DNA of 56,144 nucleotides from SIG588 sp045591985 (GTDB lineage Bacteria > Bacillota > Clostridia > Oscillospirales > Acutalibacteraceae): the NCBI GenBank assembly GCA_045591985.1, contig JAZNTV010000022.1:1-56144 (forward strand), given 5' to 3'. This document shows positions 41,936 to 51,048 of the stretch, one piece after another. The notes beneath the pieces are model-generated. The model was not told the DNA's origin. It saw only the letters and a program-made list of their open reading frames with translations, and searched no databases. A program made the position numbers and the translations under genes. Within the stretch, counting starts at the first letter, position 1. The number at the start of each line of letters is the position of its first letter.

Positions 41936-42946
41936 ATGTTTACAAGAGATATCGGTATTGACCTCGGAACGGCGAACACGCTGGTATACGTGCGCGGTAA
42001 GGGAATTGTCAACCGCGAACCGTCGGTGGTGGCGCTGGACGAACGCAACAAGAGTGTAAAAGCGGTAGGTGCGGCGGCCAAAAAGATGATCGGCCGTACC
42101 CCCGGTTCGATCAGTGCGGTGCGTCCGCTCAAAGACGGCGTCATTGCCGATTTCGACGTGACGAGCGAAATGCTTCGCTATTTTATTAAACAGGTGGTAC
42201 GCACCTCGTTTTTCTCTCGTCCGCGACTGCTTGTGTGCATTCCCTCGGGTGTTACCGAAGTGGAACGTCGTGCGGTGGAAGAGGCGGCGTGTGAGGCGGG
42301 TGCCAAAATGGTGTTGCTGATCGACGAGCCGATGGCGGCGGCGATCGGCGCGGGATTGCGTGTGGAAGATCCCGCCGGCTGCATGGTGGTGGATATCGGC
42401 GGCGGCACTTCGGAAGTGGCGGTCATCTCGCTGGGCGATATCGTGAATAAGTGCTCGGTGCGAACGGCGGGTGATGATTTCGACGAGGCCATCATCTCCT
42501 ACATCAAAAAGAAATATAACCTGCTTATCGGCGAGCGCACCTCGGAAGAGATCAAGATCCGTATCGGTTCCGCGTTCCCGGGTGAAGAGGAAGAAACGAT
42601 GGAAGTGAAGGGACGTAATCTGCTTGACGGTCTGCCGAAAAGCATCACCATCGGTTCGAGTGAAGTGCGCGAAGCGTTGGCCGACCCCATCGGTGCGATC
42701 GTGGATGCGATTCGTTTTACGCTCGACAGCACTCCCCCGGAATTGGCGGCCGATATCATCGACAACGGTATTATGTTGACGGGCGGCGGTGCGTTGCTGC
42801 GCGGGCTGGATACCCTCATTAACCGCGAGACGGGAATCACGGTACACATCGCGGAAAACCCGCTCGACTGTGTGGCAATGGGTATCGGCAAATGTTTGGA
42901 CGAAGGCAAAGTGGAAGTGTTCAGTTCCCAGCAGGGACGGTATTGA
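41936..42946 (+). CDS. mreB: Rod shape-determining protein MreB
   Basis: A 336-residue actin-fold protein. The phosphate 1 motif is IGIDLGTANTLVYV, the phosphate 2 motif is MVVDIGGGTSEVAVIS, and the adenosine motif is IMLTGGGALLRGLD. MreB forms membrane filaments that guide side-wall peptidoglycan synthesis together with MreC, MreD and PBP2. Length is typical. AAAGGAG precedes the start. It heads the operon mreBCD-mrdA, so the organism is probably rod-shaped. Confidence 0.97.
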   Translation: MFTRDIGIDLGTANTLVYVRGKGIVNREPSVVALDERNKSVKAVGAAAKKMIGRTPGSISAVRPLKDGVIADFDVTSEMLRYFIKQVVRTSFFSRPRLLVCIPSGVTEVERRAVEEAACEAGAKMVLLIDEPMAAAIGAGLRVEDPAGCMVVDIGGGTSEVAVISLGDIVNKCSVRTAGDDFDEAIISYIKKKYNLLIGERTSEEIKIRIGSAFPGEEEETMEVKGRNLLDGLPKSITIGSSEVREALADPIGAIVDAIRFTLDSTPPELAADIIDNGIMLTGGGALLRGLDTLINRETGITVHIAENPLDCVAMGIGKCLDEGKVEVFSSQQGRY

Positions 42947-42980
42947 TGCGATAGAAAAACGGTAAGGAGGTGTGCCGCCG

Positions 42981-43823
42981 ATGAAGGAGTTTCTAAAAAG
43001 TTTGGCGTTTCGGGTGTTGGTCCTTGTGGCGGCACTTCTTGTCGGTATGATGGTATACGCCGCCTCTGTGGGCGGCGTTTCCACCCTGCCCGAAACGGTG
43101 GTGGGGTTGGTGGCAACGCCGTTGCAATCGGCGTCTGCCGCCATCAGCGACGGATTTGACCGTTTTATAGGTCTGTTTACCGACGGCGGCGCCCTGCGCC
43201 GCGAAAATGCACAGTTGCAAGAGGAGATCAACACGTTGCGGGAACAGCAGGTGGAACTGGATGAACTGCGCCGCCAAAACGAGTTGTATCGCGACTATCT
43301 GGAACTGAAAGAGCAGCATCCCGATTATCAATTTGCGGATGCCCGTGTGATTGCGCTGGATCCCGCCGGCAGTTACGGCAACTTTACCATCAATCGCGGC
43401 ACGCTTGCCGGGGTGAAAGCGGGTAACCCTGTTATCACCCCCGACGGTATGGTCGGTGTAGTGTACGAAACGGCGGCGACCTCAGCCAAAGTGCGAACCA
43501 TCTTAGATCCGCAAGCGCCGGTCGGTGTGTATGTCAGCCGCACGCGCGACAACGGCATCACGGGGAATACGGCGGCGCTTGCGGCCGACGGCTTGTTGCG
43601 TGTGGAGCGACTTGACCGCACAGCGGGCGCGGCGGCGGGCGATCTTGTGGTCACCTACGGCGGCAGTAACTACCCCGCAGGCTTGCTGGTGGGCAAACTG
43701 GAATCGGTATACGCCGAATCAGACGGACTGTCGCTTTCGGCCACGGTGCGTCCGTTCGCGGATATTGCACGCGTGTCGGATGTGTTTGTCATTATCGGTT
43801 TCGGCGAAGAGGCGGAGGAATGA
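42981..43823 (+). CDS. mreC: Rod shape-determining protein MreC
   Basis: A 280-residue MreC. One N-terminal membrane helix (about 10-30) and a coiled coil (about 65-115, RRENAQLQEEINTLREQQVE) are followed by the beta-barrel part. That part has VIALDPAGSYGNFTINRGTL, then GVKAGNPVITPDGMVGVV. It links MreB inside to PBP2 outside. The start at 42981 has AAGGAGG ten bases upstream; the in-frame GTG 42972 is too close to that site. It overlaps mreD by four bases. Confidence 0.93.
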   Translation: MKEFLKSLAFRVLVLVAALLVGMMVYAASVGGVSTLPETVVGLVATPLQSASAAISDGFDRFIGLFTDGGALRRENAQLQEEINTLREQQVELDELRRQNELYRDYLELKEQHPDYQFADARVIALDPAGSYGNFTINRGTLAGVKAGNPVITPDGMVGVVYETAATSAKVRTILDPQAPVGVYVSRTRDNGITGNTAALAADGLLRVERLDRTAGAAAGDLVVTYGGSNYPAGLLVGKLESVYAESDGLSLSATVRPFADIARVSDVFVIIGFGEEAEE

Positions 43824-44380
43824 GTGTGGCGAAACGTATGCGTTCCGAAACACCGCCTTTGCGGCTGAACAGCCGCACGGTAGAGGTGTTGGTATACGGG
43901 GCATGGATCCTTCTTCTCGGTTTGTGGCAACTGTCACCACGCGGATGGCCTGTCATACTCGGCGGCCGACCGTTGCTTCTGGTGCCTCTTGTGGCGGCGA
44001 TCGCGATGTTTTCGGGCCCTGTGGGCGGCGCGGCGGCGGGGGTTGCTGCCGGTATACTGTGGGGGTTGTTTTCGGAAGCCTTGTTTGGCTTTCATGCTTT
44101 GATGTTGATGATTCTCGGTTGTGCAGTGGGCTTGCTTGTGCGGTTGCTTTTGCGCAACAACGTGTTATCGGCTTTGCTGTTGTGCGGTGGCGGCACGGTG
44201 ACCTATGCGCTTGTCGATTGGCTGTGCAACTGTGTGTTGCCGCTTACCGACGGCGCCCTTTTGCTCTTGTGGCGCACCGTTTTGCCGAACGCCGCCTATA
44301 CGTTGGCACTGTGTTTGCCGCTGTACGGTACGGTGCGCGGTATAACCAAACTGCTTAAAAACCGCGAGCGAGCGGGATGA
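43820..44380 (+). CDS. mreD: Rod shape-determining protein MreD
   Basis: A 186-residue membrane protein with about five hydrophobic helices, the usual MreD layout. The segment FSGPVGGAAAGVAAGILWGL, then FSEALFGFHALMLMILGCAV, resembles the family core. It overlaps mreC by four bases and precedes mrdA, which fixes its identity more firmly than sequence alone. Confidence 0.87.
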   Translation: MSVAKRMRSETPPLRLNSRTVEVLVYGAWILLLGLWQLSPRGWPVILGGRPLLLVPLVAAIAMFSGPVGGAAAGVAAGILWGLFSEALFGFHALMLMILGCAVGLLVRLLLRNNVLSALLLCGGGTVTYALVDWLCNCVLPLTDGALLLLWRTVLPNAAYTLALCLPLYGTVRGITKLLKNRERAG

Positions 44381-44422
44381 TCGCGGGGAGGGGAAATCCC
44401 CTGCAGAAAGGAGGCCGTCGTT

Positions 44423-46498
44423 ATGGATACACAAAAACAAAATACTACTCCCTTCTCCGTGCGGCGGCTGATCGCATTGGTATTACTGTTTGTATCGGTG
44501 TTTTTGGTGTTCGCGGTGCGGTTGTATCGCATTCAGATTACCGAACATGAGTTTTATCGTGAGCAGGCGCGCGGCGGCGCGACGTTAACGCTGCCCGTTT
44601 CCGCGTCGCGGGGGGAGGTTTTGGATCGCGACCTGACGCCGCTGGTTGTCAACGCTACCGCCTATGCCGTGGTGCTGGATTATAACTACTTTCCGACAGG
44701 CGAAGATGAAGAGGCGCGCACCCGCCAAAATCGGGTGATCCTGGCGCTGACCGACCTTTTGAGTGCACAGGGCGAGAGTTGGAACGACACACTGCCGATC
44801 GGGACGACGGCGCCGTACACGTTCTTGGAAGAGCGGGAAACCAGTGTGGCGGCGCTTAAACGCAAATTGCGACTTGCGGACTATGCCACGGCAGACAATT
44901 GCATGGCCGCTCTTTGCCGACGTTACCGGTTGGAGGGATATACGCCGCTTGAGCAACGGTTGCTTGCCGGCGTACAATACGAAATGGAAGTGCGCAAATT
45001 CAGTGCGTTCACGCCCTATGTGTTTTCGGCGGCTGTTTCGAAAGAGACTTCGTACTTGATCAGCGAAAACACGACCGCGTTTGCGGGGGTGGAGATCCAG
45101 ACTACCGCCCGGCGCGATTACGTTGCGGGACGAACCGCGGCGCATATGCTCGGTACAGTCGGTCCGATCTATGCCGAGGAATACGCGGCGTTGAGGGAAC
45201 AGGGATATGCGCTTAACGACACGTTGGGCAAAAGCGGCGTAGAAGCCGCGTTCGAATCGGTGCTGCGCGGAACGGCCGGTCAGCGTGTGTTGGTAAAGGA
45301 TGCCGACGGTGTGGTGATCGATGCCTACGAACAGACAGCGCCTGTGCCGGGTGATACGGTGGTGCTGACGTTGGATGCCGCCTTACAGACGGCGGCACAG
45401 CAGGCGTTGGCGGAAAAAGTGGCGGAAATGCGTGAACTGCCCGCCAAATCGGGGGGCAAGTTTTTGAACAACGGTCACGACATTGCGAGCGGATCGGTAG
45501 TGGTTTTGGACGTGACGAACGGCGGGGTTCTCACGGCCGCTTCGTGGCCGGATTACGACCTCTCCACATATACGGAGGATTACGCCGATTTGCTCGCCGA
45601 TCCCGATAAGCCGCTGTTTAACCGTGCGCTTAACGGTGCGTTTGCCTGCGGATCGACAATGAAACCGGGGGTGGCTATGGCGGCGCTCAATGAAGGAGTC
45701 ATCACCCCCGACAACACCGTTACGTGCCACTACACATACGACCGTTTTTCGGCCGGTGGTTTGGTATTGCACTGTATGGGGCGGCACGGCCGTATCGGCA
45801 CGGTGACGGCACTGCAAAAATCTTGTAACATCTTTTTTTACGAGGTGGGTCTGGAACTCGGTATCGACACCATGAACCGGTATTCCTCGCAGTTTGGCTT
45901 GGGTGAAAAGACGGGAATCGAGATCGGCGAGATCCGCGGCGTGTTGGCGGGTCCTGCCCACAGTTCGTCGGTAGGAAAGACCTGGATGCCGGGTGACACG
46001 GCCGGGGCCGCGATCGGTCAGTCGGATAATTTGTTTACCCCGATTCAGTTGGCGGCGTATGCGATGACGCTGGCCAACGACGGTGTGCGCTATAAGACCC
46101 ATCTTTTGCACGGTCTGCTTGGCTATGACGGTACGCTGAAAAGCGATTATGAGCCGCAAATCGAGGCACAGTTGACCCTGTCGGACGATGCGATCGACAC
46201 GGTGCGGCAAGGAATGATAGCGGTAGGGACGTCGGGTACGGCGGCAAGTTATTTCCGTCACGCCAACTATACGGTGGCGTGTAAAACGGGAACGGCACAG
46301 GTGGGCGGCAATCACAGCGACCACGGCGTATTCATTGCCTATGCCCCCGCCGAAGATCCGCAGGTTGCTGTGGCGGTGGTAATGGAAAACGGCACGTCGA
46401 AGGCGTCCGCTTCGGTGGCGCGTCAGGTGTTGGATGCCTATTTTAACGCCGCCGGCGAAGGGGTGGCGGATGCGCCCTTCGGCGAATTGCTGCCGTAA
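44423..46498 (+). CDS. mrdA: Penicillin-binding protein 2 (elongasome transpeptidase)
   Basis: A 691-residue class B PBP. N-terminal membrane helix (about 15-35), a pedestal domain (about 50-310), then the transpeptidase. The SxxK motif is STMK (Ser411-Lys414), the SxN motif is SCN (467-469) and the KTGT motif is at 621-624. It cross-links peptidoglycan during elongation as part of the MreBCD complex. RodA is not encoded next to it. AAAGGAGG lies upstream of the start. Confidence 0.96.
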   Translation: MDTQKQNTTPFSVRRLIALVLLFVSVFLVFAVRLYRIQITEHEFYREQARGGATLTLPVSASRGEVLDRDLTPLVVNATAYAVVLDYNYFPTGEDEEARTRQNRVILALTDLLSAQGESWNDTLPIGTTAPYTFLEERETSVAALKRKLRLADYATADNCMAALCRRYRLEGYTPLEQRLLAGVQYEMEVRKFSAFTPYVFSAAVSKETSYLISENTTAFAGVEIQTTARRDYVAGRTAAHMLGTVGPIYAEEYAALREQGYALNDTLGKSGVEAAFESVLRGTAGQRVLVKDADGVVIDAYEQTAPVPGDTVVLTLDAALQTAAQQALAEKVAEMRELPAKSGGKFLNNGHDIASGSVVVLDVTNGGVLTAASWPDYDLSTYTEDYADLLADPDKPLFNRALNGAFACGSTMKPGVAMAALNEGVITPDNTVTCHYTYDRFSAGGLVLHCMGRHGRIGTVTALQKSCNIFFYEVGLELGIDTMNRYSSQFGLGEKTGIEIGEIRGVLAGPAHSSSVGKTWMPGDTAGAAIGQSDNLFTPIQLAAYAMTLANDGVRYKTHLLHGLLGYDGTLKSDYEPQIEAQLTLSDDAIDTVRQGMIAVGTSGTAASYFRHANYTVACKTGTAQVGGNHSDHGVFIAYAPAEDPQVAVAVVMENGTSKASASVARQVLDAYFNAAGEGVADAPFGELLP

Positions 46499-46555
46499 CG
46501 GCGCCACGGATGCCCTTTATATTTTATATTTTTTAAGAAAAATCACGAAAAACAG

Positions 46556-46584
46556 TTTACTAACGCGAATTTTTGTGTTACAAT
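46556..46584 (+). promoter_or_regulatory. Possible promoter of minD
   Basis: TTTACT (46556-46561), 17 bases, TACAAT (46579-46584), 34 bases before the minD start. It would let minD and mgsA be expressed apart from the mre operon. Confidence 0.5.
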
Positions 46585-46617
46585 AACCGCAGAATGCCAA
46601 CAGAACGGAGGGAGTGT

Positions 46618-47358
46618 ATGGGCCGGATCGCGGTGGTGACATCGGGAAAGGGCGGCGCGGGGAAATCCACAGTGTCCGCAGGACTTGGTCACGCTCTTGC
46701 GGCGGCAGGTGCCAGAGTGCTGTTGGTAGATGGCGACGCCGGGCTTCGCAGTTTGGATCTGATGCTCGGTATCGGACAGGATATCGTGTTGGATCTGTCG
46801 GATATTTTTGCAGGAAACTGCGAGCCGCTTCGCGCGGTCTATCCGTCGGGGTTTAACCCGAATCTGTCGCTCTTGCCTGCTCCTGCTCGTTTGGAAGGGT
46901 TGTGTTCCCCCAACGATCTTAAGCGCTTGTGTCGTGGCTTTGCGCGGGTGTTTGATTTTGTGCTGATTGATTGTCCCGCCGGCACCGGCGCGGGGTTTGA
47001 AACCGCCGTGGCGGCGGCGGATACGGCGTTGGTGGTTACCACCCCCGACCTCATCTGTGCACGCGATGCCGGCTTGGTGGCCGATTTGCTCGAAGAGGCC
47101 GCCGTGCCGTCCCGGCTGATCATCAATCGCGTGCGGGTGGCGCCGGTTCTGCAAGGGAAGATGCCCGACCTCGATACCATTATTGACACGGCAGGGGTAC
47201 AACTTATCGGTGTCATACCCGAAGACGAACAATTGACTATTGCGGTAGCAAACGGACAGCCGTTGCCGGAAAACGGCACGGCGGCTGCGTGTTTTCGGAA
47301 CATTGCCCGCCGCTTTTGCGGGGACGAAGTGCCGTTGCTTCCGTTGCAAAAAATGTGA
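46618..47358 (+). CDS. minD: MinD-like ATPase, apparently without the membrane-targeting tail
   Basis: A 246-residue deviant-Walker ATPase. The P-loop is TSGKGGAGKSTVSAGLG, the MinD-type DGDAGLRSLDLMLG follows, and FDFVLIDCPAGTGAGFETAV is switch II. MinD normally binds the membrane through a C-terminal amphipathic helix and recruits MinC. Here the protein ends CFRNIARRFCGDEVPLLPLQKM-stop, just where that helix would begin. minC and minE are absent from the window. The start at 46618 has GGAGGGAG upstream. It may use another anchor or a partner protein. Gene order mrdA-minD-mgsA otherwise matches Clostridia. Confidence 0.9.
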   Translation: MGRIAVVTSGKGGAGKSTVSAGLGHALAAAGARVLLVDGDAGLRSLDLMLGIGQDIVLDLSDIFAGNCEPLRAVYPSGFNPNLSLLPAPARLEGLCSPNDLKRLCRGFARVFDFVLIDCPAGTGAGFETAVAAADTALVVTTPDLICARDAGLVADLLEEAAVPSRLIINRVRVAPVLQGKMPDLDTIIDTAGVQLIGVIPEDEQLTIAVANGQPLPENGTAAACFRNIARRFCGDEVPLLPLQKM

Positions 47359-47385
47359 TTTATCACGGAAAAGGAGAAACAAGAT

Positions 47386-47793
47386 ATGAACATTGCATTG
47401 ATCGCTCACGATGCCAAAAAGGAATTGATGGTACAGTTTTGTATTGCGTATTGCGGTATTCTCAGCCGTCACAACCTGTGTGCGACCGGAACAACGGGAA
47501 AACTCGTGTCCGAAGCGACCGGCTTGAATATCACCCGCTATATGAGCGGTTCGCAAGGCGGCAGTCAGCAGATCGCGGCGCGCGTTGCGTGTGACGAGAT
47601 CGACTTGCTTCTCTACTTCCGCGATCCGCTCACGGTGAAATCCAACGAGCCGAATGAAACGGATATGCTCCGTTTGTGCGACGTGCGCAGCATTCCGGTG
47701 GCTACCAACATCGCCACGGCAGAAGTGCTGATCCACGGCTTGGAACGCGGCGACCTCGACTGGCGCGAGATCGTGCGGGACGGCGGTATCTAA
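47386..47793 (+). CDS. mgsA: Methylglyoxal synthase homologue with replaced catalytic residues
   Basis: A 135-residue MgsA-fold protein. The phosphate-binding parts remain (IALIAHDAKKELM, LCATGTTGKL, IPVATNIATAEVLI). In E. coli MgsA the catalytic set is Asp71, His98 and Asp101. By alignment these are Ser60 (SGSQGGSQQ in place of GGDQQ), Asn87 and Asn90 (DPLTVKSNEPN in place of a DPL...HDPD segment). It should not make methylglyoxal from dihydroxyacetone phosphate normally. It may instead be a phosphate-ligand sensor. AAAAGGAG precedes the start. It is the last gene before hisS. Confidence 0.9.
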   Translation: MNIALIAHDAKKELMVQFCIAYCGILSRHNLCATGTTGKLVSEATGLNITRYMSGSQGGSQQIAARVACDEIDLLLYFRDPLTVKSNEPNETDMLRLCDVRSIPVATNIATAEVLIHGLERGDLDWREIVRDGGI

Positions 47794-47807
47794 CAACCGA
47801 AAATTGC

Positions 47808-47834
47808 AGGGGGCAGACGAACCGTTTGCCCCCT
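47808..47834 (+). other. Hairpin in the hisS leader
   Basis: AGGGGGCA pairs with TGCCCCCT, with three further inner pairs and a five-base loop. No T run follows, so it is either a weak terminator for mgsA or a leader structure of hisS. No T-box features (T-box motif, specifier loop) are seen. Confidence 0.55.
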
Positions 47835-47861
47835 CCATTGCGTAAAAAGGGGACGAAAACT

Positions 47862-49238
47862 ATGGCAATTCTTACAAAAGCGCCGCGCGGTACACAGGAT
47901 GTGCTACCCGGCCGGAGCGCACGTTGGCAGTATGTGGAACAGACGGCGCTTTCGGTCGCGAAGACCTTCGGTTATCGCGAAATGCGCACACCCGTATTTG
48001 AACACACCGAATTGTTCCACCGCTCGGTGGGGGAAACCACCGATGTGGTGCAAAAAGAAATGTATACCTTTGAAGACAAGGGCGGCCGTTCGATCACGTT
48101 GCGCCCTGAAGGGACGGCGGGTGCCGCGCGTTGCCTGTTGGAGCACAGCCTGCATAACGAGGCTCTGCCCGCGAAGGTGGCGTATCTTACATCATGTTAT
48201 CGCTATGAAAAGCCGCAGGCCGGGCGGTTACGCGAATTCCACCAATTCGGTGTGGAGTGCTTCGGCGCGGCGGCACCGCAGGCAGATGCCGAGGTGATCG
48301 CGCTTGCCCGCGGTGTGTTGGATATGCTGAATGTAACGGGCGTCAGTTTGCACATCAACTCCATCGGTTGTCCCACCTGTCGTGCGGAATACCATAAAGC
48401 GCTGAAAGCGTATTTTGCCGCTCATGAAGAGACGCTGTGTGAAACCTGTCGCGGCCGTTTGGAACGCAATCCCATGCGTATCCTCGATTGCAAATCACCG
48501 GTGTGCGGCGAGATCGCCAAGAAAGCCCCGGTGATGATAGCGTATCTGTGTGAGGACTGTCGCGACCATTTTTCGGCGGTACAGGAGTGCCTTAAGGCGG
48601 CGGAAATTCCGTTTGAACTGGATACCGGCATTGTGCGCGGTTTGGATTACTACACGCGTACCGTGTTTGAATTTGTGTCGGATGCGTTGGGTGCACAGGC
48701 GGTGGTTTGCGGCGGCGGTCGCTACGACGGTCTGATCGAAGAACTCGGCGGCCCGCACACCCCGTCTCTCGGTTTCGGTATGGGCATCGAACGTCTCTTG
48801 ATGGTGATGGATGCGGTAGGGGCCCCCTTCCCCGAAGAGGAAGGGCCTGAAGTGTATCTCGCTCCGATGGGTGCGGCCGCGGTTGCCCGTTGCTTCGCAG
48901 TGGCCGACGGTCTGCGTCAGGGCGGCATCGCGGTGGAGACCGATCTCTGCGGTCGCGGTTTGAAGGCACAGATGAAATACGCCGACAAGATCGGTGCACG
49001 CTACGTTATCGTAGTGGGTGATAACGAACTTGAGAGCGGGCGCGTGCAACTGAAGGATATGAAAAACGGCACAAGCGAAGAGATCGCGTTGGATGACAGC
49101 CTCTATACCACGCTGTGCCAAAAGGCCAATGACCGCCGTTTGGCGGATCTCACAAACTTGTTCGGTGAGATGGCGATGAACAAAGACAGTGCCGACAGTG
49201 CCGCTCTTTTTGACGGACTGTTTGGCAAGACGGAATAA
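47862..49238 (+). CDS. hisS: Histidyl-tRNA synthetase
   Basis: A 458-residue class II synthetase that charges tRNA-His. It begins with the typical APRGTQDVLPG. Class II motif 2 is TSCYRYEKPQAGRLREFHQF, and the histidine-binding signatures are RGLDYYTRTVFEF and ALGAQAVVCGGGRYDGL. Motif 3 is LGFGMGIERLLM. The C-terminal anticodon domain follows. The start at 47862 has a purine-rich AAAAAGGGGA upstream. It is followed after 13 bases by aspS, a common pair. Confidence 0.96.
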   Translation: MAILTKAPRGTQDVLPGRSARWQYVEQTALSVAKTFGYREMRTPVFEHTELFHRSVGETTDVVQKEMYTFEDKGGRSITLRPEGTAGAARCLLEHSLHNEALPAKVAYLTSCYRYEKPQAGRLREFHQFGVECFGAAAPQADAEVIALARGVLDMLNVTGVSLHINSIGCPTCRAEYHKALKAYFAAHEETLCETCRGRLERNPMRILDCKSPVCGEIAKKAPVMIAYLCEDCRDHFSAVQECLKAAEIPFELDTGIVRGLDYYTRTVFEFVSDALGAQAVVCGGGRYDGLIEELGGPHTPSLGFGMGIERLLMVMDAVGAPFPEEEGPEVYLAPMGAAAVARCFAVADGLRQGGIAVETDLCGRGLKAQMKYADKIGARYVIVVGDNELESGRVQLKDMKNGTSEEIALDDSLYTTLCQKANDRRLADLTNLFGEMAMNKDSADSAALFDGLFGKTE

Positions 49239-49251
49239 TGGGGGTAGGTTT

Positions 49252-51048
49252 ATGGAAACGATTCAAGGCTTGAAGCGCACAAACTATTGCGGTGAGTTGC
49301 GCGCGGCAGACGAGGGGCGTGAGGTGACCCTGTTCGGTTGGGTGCAGCGTCAGCGCGACCTTGGTCAGCTTATCTTTGTGGACCTGCGCGACCGCACGGG
49401 TATTGTGCAGTTGGCGTTTGACGAAGCCACCGACCGTGCGATCTTCGACAAAGCGTTCACGTTGCGTTCGGAATATGTGGTGGCGGCACGCGGTACGGTA
49501 CGTATCCGCTCTTCCAAAAACCCCGAACTGCCCACCGGCGATATTGAAATTGCCGTATGCGAACTGCGTATTTTGAACAAGGCGGAAACGCCTCCGTTTG
49601 AAATTGTGGAAAACTCGGGCACGGCAGAACTTACCCGTTTGAAGTACCGCTATCTCGACTTGCGTCGCCCCGATTTGCAACGCAATTTGTTGATGCGACA
49701 TCGCATTGCGAAGGTCACGCGTGACTATTTCGACAGTCAAGGATTTATCGAACTCGAAACGCCGATGTTGATCAAATCCACCCCCGAAGGTGCGCGTGAC
49801 TTCTTGGTGCCGTCGCGTGTGCATCAAGGCGAATTCTACGCCCTGCCCCAGTCGCCTCAGCTGTATAAACAGCTGTCGATGGTGGCCGGATTCGACCGCT
49901 ATATGCAATTGGCCCGCTGTTTCCGCGACGAAGACCTGCGTGCCGACCGTCAGCCCGAATTCACTCAGATCGACCTTGAAATGTCGTTTGTGGACGTGGA
50001 AGACGTGTTAGCTATCGGCGAAGGTTTTATGAAGACCTTGTTCCGCGAAGTGCTTCATGTGGACGTGCCGTTGCCGTTGCCCCGCCTGTCCTATAACGAA
50101 GCGATGGCGCGTTACGGTTCGGATAAACCCGATACCCGCTTCGGTATGGAGTTGATCGATTTGAGCGATGCGGTGGCGGGCTGCGGGTTCGGTGTGTTCA
50201 CCTCGGCGCTGGAAGCAGGCGGTACGGTGCGCTGTATCACAGCGAAAAACGCCGTGACCACGCTTACCCGTAAAGAGGTAGATAAACTGACCGAAATGGT
50301 GCGCGGCATCGGTGCGAAGGGTCTTGCGTGGGCGCGTTGGACGCCCGAGGGCGTAGCCTCCTCCTTCGGCAAGTTTATGAGCGAAGAGGAAATGACGCGT
50401 TTGCTTGTTGCGGCCGGCGCAGAAGAAGGTGACGTGGTGCTTATCATTGCCGATAAGACCCGCGTGACGTTGCCGGTGCTCGGCGCGCTGCGTTTGGCGG
50501 TGGCAGAAAAACTGGGGATCGAGCGGAAGGGCTATAACCTGCTGTGGATCACCGAATTCCCCTTCTTCGAGTGGAACGACGAGACCGAACAATACGACGC
50601 GATGCACCATCCCTTTACCTCCCCCCTTGACGAAAGCATCCCCTATCTGGATTCCGATCCCGACAAGGTATATGCCAAGGCATACGATTTGGTGCTCAAC
50701 GGTGTGGAACTTGCGAGCGGTTCGATCCGTATTACGGATCCTGAATTGCAAGCGAAGATGTTCCGCGCGCTTGGCCTTTCGGACGAAGAGGCGGCAGAGA
50801 AATTCGGCTTCCTCACCAACGCGTTCCGCTTTGGTGCCCCCCCGCACGGCGGCATGGGCATCGGCCTCGATCGCCTGGTGATGCAGATGCTGGAAGCGAA
50901 CACCTTGCGCGATGTGATCGCTTTCCCGAAGGTGCAGAATATGACCGAACCGATGACCGATTGTCCCGCCCCCGTCGATCCGGTGCAGTTGCTGGATCTG
51001 GGGTTGGTTGTGAAGACAGCGCACACGGAGGAGGAAAATCATGGATAA
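49252..51048 (+). CDS. aspS: Aspartyl-tRNA synthetase
   Basis: A 598-residue bacterial-type AspRS. The OB-fold anticodon domain (VTLFGWVQRQRDLGQLIFVD) is followed by the class II core: motif 2 CFRDEDLRADRQPEFTQIDL, the bacterial GAD insertion (about 280-410) and motif 3 GGMGIGLDRLVM near the end. Charges tRNA-Asp (or tRNA-Asn if non-discriminating). GGGGGTAGG lies seven bases upstream. It overlaps icd by eight bases. Confidence 0.96.
   Translation: METIQGLKRTNYCGELRAADEGREVTLFGWVQRQRDLGQLIFVDLRDRTGIVQLAFDEATDRAIFDKAFTLRSEYVVAARGTVRIRSSKNPELPTGDIEIAVCELRILNKAETPPFEIVENSGTAELTRLKYRYLDLRRPDLQRNLLMRHRIAKVTRDYFDSQGFIELETPMLIKSTPEGARDFLVPSRVHQGEFYALPQSPQLYKQLSMVAGFDRYMQLARCFRDEDLRADRQPEFTQIDLEMSFVDVEDVLAIGEGFMKTLFREVLHVDVPLPLPRLSYNEAMARYGSDKPDTRFGMELIDLSDAVAGCGFGVFTSALEAGGTVRCITAKNAVTTLTRKEVDKLTEMVRGIGAKGLAWARWTPEGVASSFGKFMSEEEMTRLLVAAGAEEGDVVLIIADKTRVTLPVLGALRLAVAEKLGIERKGYNLLWITEFPFFEWNDETEQYDAMHHPFTSPLDESIPYLDSDPDKVYAKAYDLVLNGVELASGSIRITDPELQAKMFRALGLSDEEAAEKFGFLTNAFRFGAPPHGGMGIGLDRLVMQMLEANTLRDVIAFPKVQNMTEPMTDCPAPVDPVQLLDLGLVVKTAHTEEENHG

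Noticed and set aside
41603..43234. A 543-codon reverse frame opposite mreB/mreC
   Set aside because: Shadow of the coding bias of mreB and mreC; no recognisable motif.
47345..47420. Frameshift at the A6 run as the cause of the short MinD
   Set aside because: The alternative frame yields no amphipathic helix and runs into mgsA; the stop appears genuine.
47798..47861. T-box riboswitch before hisS
   Set aside because: The gap is only 68 bases and holds none of the conserved T-box parts.
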